This document shows positions 41,398-48,442 of a stretch of 64,000 nt of DNA, piece by piece; positions within the stretch are counted from its first letter, which is position 1; each line of letters opens with the position of its first letter. A program made the translations under genes and the position numbers. Origin of the DNA: Streptomyces sp. NRRL S-1022 (GTDB taxonomy: Bacteria > Actinomycetota > Actinomycetes > Streptomycetales > Streptomycetaceae); contig NZ_JOIU01000021.1 of assembly GCF_000720135.1 (NCBI RefSeq), positions 124,001-188,000 on the forward strand, written 5' to 3'. The notes under the pieces are model-generated. The model was not told the origin of the DNA. It was given only the letters and a program-made list of their open reading frames with translations, and searched no databases.

Positions 41398-41409
41398 ATG
41401 TCACATGTT
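41398..41409. promoter_or_regulatory. Probable GntR operator before the hydroxyproline operon
   Basis: ATGTCACAT (41398-41406) is a palindrome around one base, extended as TGTCACATGTT, 10 bp before the start of the first catabolic gene. Almost the same 11-mer recurs at 38484. The GntR regulator ending the operon is the obvious binder. Confidence 0.45.
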
Positions 41410-41464
41410 CCTGTCCCTGAGGAGTACCCGGCGCGGCCTCCGATTCCCAGGCGTGGACGCCCCC

Positions 41465-41493
41465 TTGACGCCGTGCTGAGGCCGATCGACACT
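41465..41493 (+). promoter_or_regulatory. Promoter of the leader-peptide/GST unit
   Basis: TTGACG (41465-41470) and GACACT (41488-41493) with 17 bp between form a reasonable promoter. Transcription would start near 41500, giving a short 5' end before the leader peptide start at 41529. Confidence 0.45.
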
Positions 41494-41528
41494 CCAGGGA
41501 GGGAATCCTAGTGAACAGGTAGGGAATC

Positions 41529-41651
41529 ATGGCGCGCCTCCGGACGGGTACCGGCTCCACGGGCCGGACGCCGCCCAGCGCCCCCCTGCTCACCTCCCGC
41601 CGTCACATCGACCTGCAGCGCGTCTGCAGCGCGATCGGCCGCCGCCGCTGA
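41529..41651 (+). CDS. Cys-containing leader peptide 1 (40 aa)
   Basis: ATG at 41529 preceded by AGGTAGGG. The 40-residue peptide ends with LLTSRRHIDLQRVCSAIGRRR, the conserved end of the actinobacterial leader-peptide family found before sulfur-metabolism genes. A single cysteine codon near the 3' end suits ribosome stalling when Cys-tRNA is scarce, which would alter downstream expression (known idea for the family; mechanism not proven). The GST-like gene follows after 79 bp. Confidence 0.75.
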   Translation: MARLRTGTGSTGRTPPSAPLLTSRRHIDLQRVCSAIGRRR

Positions 41652-41730
41652 GCCTGGCCCCGCTCGCCCCACCGGCCGGCCACGCCCGCGCCGGCGCGCC
41701 CCTCCGCACGCCCACCACCCGGGGAGACCC

Positions 41731-42618
41731 ATGTCCATCGCTCCGCTCGCCGCCGTTCCGCCCGCCCCTCGCACCGCCCCCGCCTTCCGCGGACGGATCG
41801 GCCGGGACGCGCGCAGCGGCCACTACGCCGTGCCGCACCGCTACCGGCTCCATCTGTCCACCGCCTGCCCCGACGGGCTGCGCCTCGCCGTCGGCCACAG
41901 CCTGCTCGGCCTCGGCGCGAGCTGTCCGGTCACCCTCCTGCCCCCCGTCCCGGACTGTCCCGGCGGCGGCCACGCGGCGCTGCGCCCGCTGTACGAGGCC
42001 AGCGCCCACCACTACACGGGACCGGCGCTCGCGCCCGTGCTGAGCGACGACTGGTCCGGACGCATCGTCAGCACCCACACCCCCGACATCCTGCGCGACC
42101 TGGACCGGTTCGGGCCGGACGGCCGGGCCCGCCTCTACCCCTCCGGGCTGGAGTCCGTGATCGAGGCCGTCGAGCGGATGTGCGCCGAGGGCATCGAGGA
42201 GGCCGCGCAGCGCGCCGGACGGGCCGGCGCCGGCCCGTCCGAGCGGGCCGCCGCCCTCGACGTGCTGCTCGACACCCTGGGCCGGCTGGAGCGGCGGCTG
42301 GACGCGGAGCAGTACCTGGCCGACGACCGGCTCACCGCCGCCGACGTCGAACTGTGGGTGACCCTGGTGCAGCTCGACACCGTCCACCGCTGCCACCTCG
42401 ACGCCTCCGCCGTGCACCGCATCGCCGGCCACCGCGCCCTGTGGGCCTACGCCCGCCGCCTGGCCGCGCGTCCCGCGTTCGGCCGCCACCTCGACCTCGA
42501 CGGCATCGCCCGCCGCCACCACGGCCGCTGCCAGGGCCTGGAGGCCGCCGGAGCCGCTGTCCAGATCCTGGACTGGGCGGCCCACGCCGCAGATACCTCG
42601 GACGCTTCTCACAGGTGA
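41731..42618 (+). CDS. Glutathione S-transferase C-terminal-like protein
   Basis: 295 residues from the ATG at 41731 (GGGGAGACCC upstream). The N-terminal thioredoxin-like part has YRLHLSTACPDGLRLAV, similar in place to the CPWAHR motif of glutathionyl-hydroquinone reductases (ECM4/YqjG) but with Trp replaced. The all-helical C-terminal part (RLERRLDAEQYLADDRLTAADVELWVTLVQLDTVHRCHL) is clearly GST-like. Streptomycetes make mycothiol, not glutathione, so a sulfur-compound reductase or lyase tied to sulfur supply is more likely. It follows a Cys leader peptide and precedes a SAM-riboswitch-controlled transporter. Confidence 0.78.
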   Translation: MSIAPLAAVPPAPRTAPAFRGRIGRDARSGHYAVPHRYRLHLSTACPDGLRLAVGHSLLGLGASCPVTLLPPVPDCPGGGHAALRPLYEASAHHYTGPALAPVLSDDWSGRIVSTHTPDILRDLDRFGPDGRARLYPSGLESVIEAVERMCAEGIEEAAQRAGRAGAGPSERAAALDVLLDTLGRLERRLDAEQYLADDRLTAADVELWVTLVQLDTVHRCHLDASAVHRIAGHRALWAYARRLAARPAFGRHLDLDGIARRHHGRCQGLEAAGAAVQILDWAAHAADTSDASHR

Positions 42619-42653
42619 GAGCGGTGCACCGATGTCCATGTGACGGACGGCCG

Positions 42654-42685
42654 TTGACATTCGGACGGCCAACTGCCTTACTTAC
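42654..42685 (+). promoter_or_regulatory. Promoter of the riboswitch/ABC transporter unit
   Basis: A perfect TTGACA (42654-42659) is followed 18 bp on by TTACTTAC (42678-42685). The direct repeat GGACGGCC flanks the -35 box on both sides (42645-42652 and 42663-42670), a possible activator or repressor site. The riboswitch begins about 10 bp after the -10 region. Confidence 0.45.
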
Positions 42686-42690
42686 GGCTC

Positions 42691-42820
42691 AGAACGGTCA
42701 TGAGCGTCAGCGCCAAGCCCTGGCTCGCTGACCGGCAACCCTCGCACCGCGGTGGGGTGCCCCAGGTGACGACCGGACCGGACGACGTATTCGGTAAGCG
42801 CGAGGCCCCACGGGGCCGCA
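42691..42820 (+). promoter_or_regulatory. SAM-clan riboswitch, SAM-IV type
   Basis: P1 GGTC (42696-42699) / GACC (42771-42774) encloses P2 GTCAGCG (42706-42712) / CGCTGAC (42726-42732), the core CCGGCAACCC found in SAM-I/SAM-IV aptamers, and a P3 hairpin around ACCGCGGT with GGGGTGCCCC. Order and core sequence match the actinobacterial SAM-IV class that binds S-adenosylmethionine. A GGCCCC/GGGGCC hairpin (42804-42817) follows and may be the expression platform, just before the ribosome site of a leader peptide. Boundaries are approximate. Confidence 0.8.
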
Positions 42821-42838
42821 ACAGTGACAGGTGACGCC

Positions 42839-42988
42839 ATGTACGCAGCTCCCAGGACGGCCGCGAGCCGCCCCCAGGGCTGCGTACCGTCGTACGCCGG
42901 TCTCCTCGTCGCCGACCGGGCCGTCGATCTGCTCCGCGTGAACAGCGCACTGTGTACCGCACCGGGCTCTGCCCGCTGTCAGGGCTGA
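42839..42988 (+). CDS. Cys-containing leader peptide 2 (49 aa) behind the riboswitch
   Basis: ATG at 42839 with ACAGGTGACGCC (strong AGGTGA) upstream. The 49-residue peptide contains DRAVDLLRVNSALC, a variant of the HIDLQRVxSALC core of the other two leaders in this cluster, and three cysteine codons (positions 15, 39 and 47). It lies between the SAM riboswitch and the ABC permease gene, so the riboswitch could gate this leader and the leader could then gate the transporter. Confidence 0.7.
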   Translation: MYAAPRTAASRPQGCVPSYAGLLVADRAVDLLRVNSALCTAPGSARCQG

Positions 42989-43159
42989 CGTCTCCTCCCA
43001 GCCCCCGCGTTCCCGCCGCACACCCACCGCCCGGTGTGCCGTTGTCCGCCCAGCCCCCGGTTCCGCGCCCGTCCGTGCGCCGCCTCGTGCCCCCGTGCCG
43101 ACGCGGCACACGCCCGCCCGTGCGCGGCCCCGGGGTGTCCGACTCCGCCGGAGCCCGCC

Positions 43160-44143
43160 ATGAGCGAACCCCCAGGCGCCGCCGTCTCGACAGCCGAGCC
43201 GCCGGTACAAGCCGACGCCCCGTCAGAAACCCTCACCGCCCAGCGGGTCCAGCCGCTGCGCCGGCCCGGCCGGTGGATCGTCACCGCCGTCGTCCTCGTG
43301 CTCGTCGCGCAGATCCTGCACGGACTGGTCACCAACCCCTTCTACCAGTGGGACCGCTTCCGCTACTGGTTCCTGCGCCCGACCGTCCTCGACGGCCTCC
43401 TCGTCACCCTCGAAGTGACCGCGCTCAGCGCGGTGCTGGGGCTGCTCGGCGGGATCCTGCTGGCCGTCGCCCGGCTCTCCGGGAGCGCGGTGCTGCGCGC
43501 GGTCAGCTGGACCTACACCTGGCTGTTCCGCTCCGTACCGCTGATCGTGGTGCTGATCTTCCTCTACAACTTCAGCGCCCTGTACAAGACGCTCAGCCTC
43601 GGGGTGCCCTTCGGCCCCGCCTTCGTCACCTTCGACGAGTCGCGGCTGGCCACCGACATGACGATCGCCGTCATCGGGCTCAGCCTCAACGAGGCGGCGT
43701 ACGCGGCCGAGGTGGTCCGCGGCGGTATCCTCTCCGTCGACCAGGGACAGCACGAGGCGGCCGCCGCGCTCGGACTGCCCAAGGGCTACCAGTTCCGCCG
43801 GATCGTCTTCCCGCAGGCCCTCAGGTCCATCACCCCGAACTACGTCAACCAGCTGATCGGCCTCGTCAAGAGCACGTCCCTGGTGTTCTACGTGTCCCTG
43901 CTCGACCTGTTCGGCACCGTGCAGTCCATGGGCAGCACCTACCCCGGTGACGTCGTGCCGCTGCTGATGGTCGCCACCGTCTGGTACCTGATCCTGACCA
44001 GCGCCGTGTCCGGCGCCCAGTTCTACGTCGAGCGGTACTACGCCCGGGGCGCCACGCGCACCCTGCCGCCGACCCCGTTGCAGAAAGCCCGGGCCGGCCT
44101 GGCCGGGCTGCGTGCCCGGCTGCGCAAGGAGGCCGCCGTATGA
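43160..44143 (+). CDS. Polar amino acid ABC transporter permease
   Basis: 327 residues from the ATG at 43160 (GCCGGAGCCC upstream); a longer frame from 43034 is Pro/Cys/Arg-rich and non-coding. Five or more membrane helices and the EAA loop (GGILSVDQGQHEAAAALGLPKGYQFRRIVFPQALR) place it in the His/Glu/Gln/Cys (HisM/TcyB) permease family. SAM riboswitch and Cys leader upstream make cystine or another sulfur amino acid the likely cargo. Coupled to the ATPase gene by ATGA. Confidence 0.9.
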   Translation: MSEPPGAAVSTAEPPVQADAPSETLTAQRVQPLRRPGRWIVTAVVLVLVAQILHGLVTNPFYQWDRFRYWFLRPTVLDGLLVTLEVTALSAVLGLLGGILLAVARLSGSAVLRAVSWTYTWLFRSVPLIVVLIFLYNFSALYKTLSLGVPFGPAFVTFDESRLATDMTIAVIGLSLNEAAYAAEVVRGGILSVDQGQHEAAAALGLPKGYQFRRIVFPQALRSITPNYVNQLIGLVKSTSLVFYVSLLDLFGTVQSMGSTYPGDVVPLLMVATVWYLILTSAVSGAQFYVERYYARGATRTLPPTPLQKARAGLAGLRARLRKEAAV

Positions 44144-44931
44144 CCACCGCACCCACGCTCGCGAAGCCCGCACCCGCCGCACTGGAGATCCGCGGCGTCC
44201 ACAAGTGGTACGGCGCCCACCGCGTCCTCGACGGCATCGACCTGACCGTCCGCCCCGGCGAGGTCACGGTGATCATCGGGCCGTCCGGCTCCGGCAAGTC
44301 GACGCTGCTCAGGGTGATCAACCACCTGGAGAAGCCCGAGATCGGCCATGTCAGCGTCGGCGGCGAGCTGATCGGGGTGAAGCGGCACGGGGAGCGGCTG
44401 AAGGAACTGAGCGAACGCGCCCTCCTCGCCCAGCGCGGCCGGATCGGCTTCGTCTTCCAGAACTTCAACCTGTTCCCGCACCTGACCGTCCTCGACAACG
44501 TCGCCGCCGCTCCCGTCGCCACCGGCAGGCTGGCCAGGGCGGCGGCCCGGGAACTCGCCCGCGAACTGCTCGGCCGCGTGGGCCTAGCCGACAAGGCGGC
44601 CGCCTACCCGCGGCAGTTGTCCGGCGGCCAGCAGCAGCGCGTCGCCATCGCCCGCGCCCTCGCCCTGCGGCCCGGGATCATCCTCTTCGACGAGCCGACC
44701 TCGGCGCTCGACCCCGAACTCGTCGGCGAGGTGCTGGCCGTCATCAAGGACCTGGCGAGCGGCGGCACCACCCTCCTCATCGTCACCCACGAGATCGGCT
44801 TCGCCCGCGAGGTCGCCGACCGGGTCGTCTTCATCGACGGCGGCCGGATCGTCGAACAGGGGCCGCCCGGCCAGGTGCTGGACCGTCCCCGGCACGAACG
44901 GACCCGGGACTTCCTCGGCAAGGTGCTCTGA
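44140..44931 (+). CDS. Amino acid ABC transporter ATP-binding protein
   Basis: 263 residues. Walker A GPSGSGKST, Q-loop VFQNFNLFPHLTV, signature LSGGQQQR, Walker B ILFDEPTSALDPELVGEVLAV and the switch His in IVTHEIGFAREVADRV are those of the GlnQ/HisP subfamily. It overlaps the permease stop by 4 bp and powers the importer formed with 43160 and 45059. Confidence 0.94.
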   Translation: MTTAPTLAKPAPAALEIRGVHKWYGAHRVLDGIDLTVRPGEVTVIIGPSGSGKSTLLRVINHLEKPEIGHVSVGGELIGVKRHGERLKELSERALLAQRGRIGFVFQNFNLFPHLTVLDNVAAAPVATGRLARAAARELARELLGRVGLADKAAAYPRQLSGGQQQRVAIARALALRPGIILFDEPTSALDPELVGEVLAVIKDLASGGTTLLIVTHEIGFAREVADRVVFIDGGRIVEQGPPGQVLDRPRHERTRDFLGKVL

Positions 44932-45058
44932 CCGCCCGCCCGGCGGCGCACACCTCCCCGGCCCCGCGCACCTCCCCAAGCCCCCTGCACGTCCCGGACC
45001 TTCCGACTCCCGACGGACCTCCCGGTCTTCCCGGCCCTTCCGAACGACAAGGACAGCC

Positions 45059-46078
45059 ATGCCCAGCCAGTTCTCCCGACGCAGACTGATACGCGGCCTC
45101 ACCGCGGCCACCGCGGCCCTCTCCCTGGCCGGCGGGCTCGCCGCCTGCGGGGGCGACAGCGACGCGGCCACCACCACCGACACGGCCGGCACGGTGACCG
45201 TGGGCCGGCTGTCCAACGGCGCCGCGAAGGAGACCGCGCTGAAGGTCTCCGAGGTGAAGTCGATCAGCGCCCACCTGCCCGCCTCCGTCCGCAGGAGCGG
45301 CAAGCTCGTCATCGGCGTCGGAGCCCTGCCCTCGGGGTCCGCGCCGCTGAACTTCGTGGGCAGCGACCAGAAGACCCTCACCGGCTCCGAGCCCGACCTC
45401 GGCCGTCTGGTGGCCGCGGTGCTCGGCCTCAAGCCCGAGGTCAGGAACTCCACCTGGGAGAACCTCTTCGTCGGCATCGACAGCGGCAAGGTCGACGTGG
45501 CCTTCTCCAACGTCACCGTCACCGAGGAGCGCAAGAAGAAGTACGAGTTCGCCTCCTACCGCAAGGACAACCTGGCCTTCGAGGTGCTGAGGAAGAACTC
45601 CTGGAACTTCGACGGCGACTACGAGAACCTCGCCGGCAAGACGGTCACCGTGGGCGCCGGCACCAACCAGGAGAAGATCCTCCTGGAGTGGAAGACGAAG
45701 CTGGCCAAGGAGGGCAAGAAGCTCACCGTCAAGTACTTCCCGGACCAGAACGCCATCAACCTGGCGCTGAACAGCGGCAAGGTCGACGCCTATTTCGGGC
45801 CCAACCCCACGATCGCCTACCGCGCCCGGCAGACCGCGAACAGCCCGGACCCGACCCGCAACGCGGGCACCTTCTCCGGTGCCGGCGCGACGCTCCAGGG
45901 ACTGATCGCCGCCACCGCCAAGAAGGACAGCGGGCTCGCCGAGCCGCTCACCGAGGCCCTCAACTACCTCATCGAGCACGGGCAGTACGGCAAGTGGCTG
46001 GCCGCGTACAACCTCTCCAACGAGTCCGTGGCGAAGGCGGAGGTCAACCCGCCCGGGCTGCCGCTCACCAACTCCTGA
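45059..46078 (+). CDS. Amino acid ABC transporter solute-binding lipoprotein
   Basis: 339 residues. A Tat-like signal (SRRRLIRGLTAATAALSLAGG) ends in the lipobox GLAAC. The SBP_bac_3 fold is shown by KLVIGVGALPSGSAPLNF, EPDLGRLVAAVLGLKPEVRN, SGKVDVAFSNVTVTEERKKKYEFASYRKD and KTVTVGAGTNQEKILLEW. Ligand unknown; a sulfur-containing amino acid or organosulfur compound is suggested by the riboswitch and leaders. It is separated from the ATPase gene by 127 bp of low-complexity sequence. Confidence 0.9.
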   Translation: MPSQFSRRRLIRGLTAATAALSLAGGLAACGGDSDAATTTDTAGTVTVGRLSNGAAKETALKVSEVKSISAHLPASVRRSGKLVIGVGALPSGSAPLNFVGSDQKTLTGSEPDLGRLVAAVLGLKPEVRNSTWENLFVGIDSGKVDVAFSNVTVTEERKKKYEFASYRKDNLAFEVLRKNSWNFDGDYENLAGKTVTVGAGTNQEKILLEWKTKLAKEGKKLTVKYFPDQNAINLALNSGKVDAYFGPNPTIAYRARQTANSPDPTRNAGTFSGAGATLQGLIAATAKKDSGLAEPLTEALNYLIEHGQYGKWLAAYNLSNESVAKAEVNPPGLPLTNS

Positions 46079-46142
46079 CCACCCGGCACCCGGCCGCCCG
46101 GCCGCCCGTCCACCCGGCACCCGCAGAGAGGACTCCGCCTCC

Positions 46143-46952
46143 GTGGCCCATCCGACCGACGTCCGCGGCGGCGGAGCACCGCTCCTGCCCGGTGTCCGCG
46201 CCCTCGACAACGCGGTGTGGGCCGCCCTGGACGGCCCGCACGCCCACCTCGCCGACCGGTACGGCCGGGCGGCCCGCTACCGGCCGCAGACGTACGCCTT
46301 CGCGGCGCTCGCCGACCCGGCGGACCCGGCGGCCTGGGCCGACCTGCACACGCTCGTCGGACCCGGAACCACCGTACGGGTCAAGCCCGTCGAGCGGGTC
46401 CCCGACGGCTGGGAGGTGCTCGGCGAGGGCGAGGGCGTCCAGCTCGTCGACACCGCGCTGCGGGCCGGACCGGCCCCGGAGGCGGTGCGGCTGGGCCCCG
46501 ACGACGTCCCCGAGATCCTCGGCCTGGTCGCCCGCACCCGGCCGGGCCCGTTCCTGCGCCGGACCGTCGAGCTGGGCACCTACCTCGGCATCCGGCACCA
46601 CGGCAGGCTGGTCGCCATGGCGGGGGAGAGGCTGCGGCTGCCCGGCTGGACCGAGATCAGCGCCGTGTGCACCGATCCCGGTCACCGCGGCCGGGGCCTG
46701 GCCACCCGGCTGGTACGCGCGGTCGCGGCGGGCATCCGGGACCGCGGGGACACCCCGTTCCTGCACGCCGCCGCCGGCAACACACCCGCGATCCGGCTGT
46801 ACGAGTCCCTCGGGTTCACCCTGCGCCGCCGCTCCCGGATCGTGCAGGTGCGCAGCCCGGGAACAACCGGCGCGGGCCGGGCGTTGGACGTTGTGACGAG
46901 ATCCACCGGGCGGACGCCGATCCGGCCCGCCGTGGCCGACGGAGGGAGGTGA
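46143..46952 (+). CDS. GNAT family N-acetyltransferase
   Basis: 269 residues, GTG start. The C-terminal half has the GNAT acetyl-CoA site (EISAVCTDPGHRGRGLATRLVRAVAAGI) and the final strand pair LHAAAGNTPAIRLYESLGFTLRRR, like FR47-type acetyltransferases. The N-terminal half (residues 1-120) has no recognised domain. In sulfur clusters such enzymes may acetylate cysteine-like or sulfonium compounds before oxidation; here that is inferred only from position between the importer and the monooxygenases. Confidence 0.85.
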   Translation: MAHPTDVRGGGAPLLPGVRALDNAVWAALDGPHAHLADRYGRAARYRPQTYAFAALADPADPAAWADLHTLVGPGTTVRVKPVERVPDGWEVLGEGEGVQLVDTALRAGPAPEAVRLGPDDVPEILGLVARTRPGPFLRRTVELGTYLGIRHHGRLVAMAGERLRLPGWTEISAVCTDPGHRGRGLATRLVRAVAAGIRDRGDTPFLHAAAGNTPAIRLYESLGFTLRRRSRIVQVRSPGTTGAGRALDVVTRSTGRTPIRPAVADGGR

Positions 46953-46957
46953 CGGCC

Positions 46958-47080
46958 GTGACCCGAGTGCCCCCGCGGGCACGCCCGCCGCGCGCCCCGC
47001 ACCCGTACCGCTCCGTCCGTCTGCACTCCCGGCCGCACATAGACCTCCAGCGCGTGTCCGCCGCGCTCTGTCGCCGCTGA
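46958..47080 (+). CDS. Cys-containing leader peptide 3 (40 aa)
   Basis: GTG at 46958, with a strong AGGGAGGTGA upstream, 5 bp after the GNAT stop. It encodes exactly 40 residues ending VRLHSRPHIDLQRVSAALCRR, the same leader-peptide core as at 41529, with the cysteine codon three from the end. It stands before two LLM monooxygenase genes, giving them a second, cysteine-responsive control point inside the cluster. Confidence 0.75.
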   Translation: MTRVPPRARPPRAPHPYRSVRLHSRPHIDLQRVSAALCRR

Positions 47081-47213
47081 CCTTTCCCCCCGGCCCCGCT
47101 TCCCGCCCGGGGTCTCCTCCGCCGCGCCCACCCGTGGCCGCCGCCGCCCGCCCCGGTCGCCGCCGGCACCGCGAGCCGGTGTTTCTCGTACGGACATCAA
47201 GGAAGGCACCGAC

Positions 47214-48416
47214 GTGTCCTCGACCTCCCCCGCCCCCCTGCACCTCGCCGTCGCCCTGGACGGCACCGGCTGGCACCCCGCGTCCTGGCGCGAGCCGGCC
47301 GCCCGCCCCCGGGACCTGTTCACCGCCGGCTACTGGGCCGGCCTGATCACCGAGGCCGAACGCGGCCTGCTCGACTTCGTCACCCTTGAGGACGACCTCG
47401 GCCCGCAGTCCTCCCGGCTCCTCGCGCCCGACGAGCGCACCGACCAGGTCCGCGGCCGGCTCGACGCGGTCCTCGTCGCCTCCCGCGTCGCCCCGCTCAC
47501 CCGGCACATAGGGCTGGTCCCGACCGTGGTCGCCACGCACACTGAGCCGTTCCACATCTCCAAGGCGATCGCCACCCTCGACTACGTCAGCGGCGGACGC
47601 GCGGGCCTGCGGGTGCGGACCACCTTCCGCCCTGACGAGGCCGCGCACTTCGGCCGGCGCACCATCCCCCGGATCGACGGCTTCGACGCCCCCGGGGCAC
47701 GGGAGGTGATCGCCGAGCTGTTCGACGAGGCCGCCGACTACGCGGAGGTGGTCCGCCGGCTCTGGGACAGCTGGGAGGACGACGCCGAGATACGGGACGC
47801 GGCGACCGGCCGCTTCATCGACCGGGACAAGCTGCACTACATCGACTTCGAGGGCCGCTTCTTCAGCGTCAAGGGCCCCTCCATCACACCCCGTCCGCCG
47901 CAGGGCCAGCCGCTGGTCACCGCGCTCGCCCACCAGACGGTCCCGTACCGGCTGGTGGCCCGCCAGGCCGACGTCGGCTACGTCACCCCCCGGGACGCGG
48001 ACGAGGCCCGGGCGATCGTCGCCGAGATCCGCGCCGAGCAGGAGGCGGCGGGCCGCGCCGGCGAGACCGTGCACGTCTTCGGCGACCTCGTCGTCCTCCT
48101 GGACGACAGCCGGGCCGAGGCGGAGGCCCGCCGCGACCGTCTCGACACGCTCGCGGGGGAGCCGTACACCAGCGACGCCCCCATCTTCACCGGCACGGCC
48201 GCACAACTGGCCGACACCTTGGAGGAGTTGGCGGAGGGCGGACTGACTGGCTTCCGGCTGCGGCCCGCGGTCGCCGGCCACGACCTGCCCCGGATCACCC
48301 GGGACCTGGTGCCCGAGCTGCAGCGCCGCCGCCGCTTCCGGGACGCCTACGAGGCCGGCACCCTGCGCGGCCTCCTCGGCCTCGCCCGCCCCGCCAACCG
48401 CTACGCAGCAGCCTGA
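47214..48416 (+). CDS. LLM class flavin-dependent oxidoreductase
   Basis: 400 residues, GTG start with AAGGAAGG upstream. Bacterial luciferase-like barrel: LHLAVALDGTGWHP, LLDFVTLEDDLGPQ, IGLVPTVVATHTEPFHISKAIATLDYVSGGRAGLRV and the C-terminal TGTAAQLADTLEELAEGGLTGFRL. These FMNH2-dependent enzymes oxidise organosulfur compounds (sulfonates, sulfones) or amines. The enzyme follows a Cys leader peptide and precedes a larger relative, suggesting stepwise release of sulfite from an imported compound. Confidence 0.88.
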   Translation: MSSTSPAPLHLAVALDGTGWHPASWREPAARPRDLFTAGYWAGLITEAERGLLDFVTLEDDLGPQSSRLLAPDERTDQVRGRLDAVLVASRVAPLTRHIGLVPTVVATHTEPFHISKAIATLDYVSGGRAGLRVRTTFRPDEAAHFGRRTIPRIDGFDAPGAREVIAELFDEAADYAEVVRRLWDSWEDDAEIRDAATGRFIDRDKLHYIDFEGRFFSVKGPSITPRPPQGQPLVTALAHQTVPYRLVARQADVGYVTPRDADEARAIVAEIRAEQEAAGRAGETVHVFGDLVVLLDDSRAEAEARRDRLDTLAGEPYTSDAPIFTGTAAQLADTLEELAEGGLTGFRLRPAVAGHDLPRITRDLVPELQRRRRFRDAYEAGTLRGLLGLARPANRYAAA

Positions 48417-48442
48417 ACGCCGGAAGGGACGACCCGTACGCC

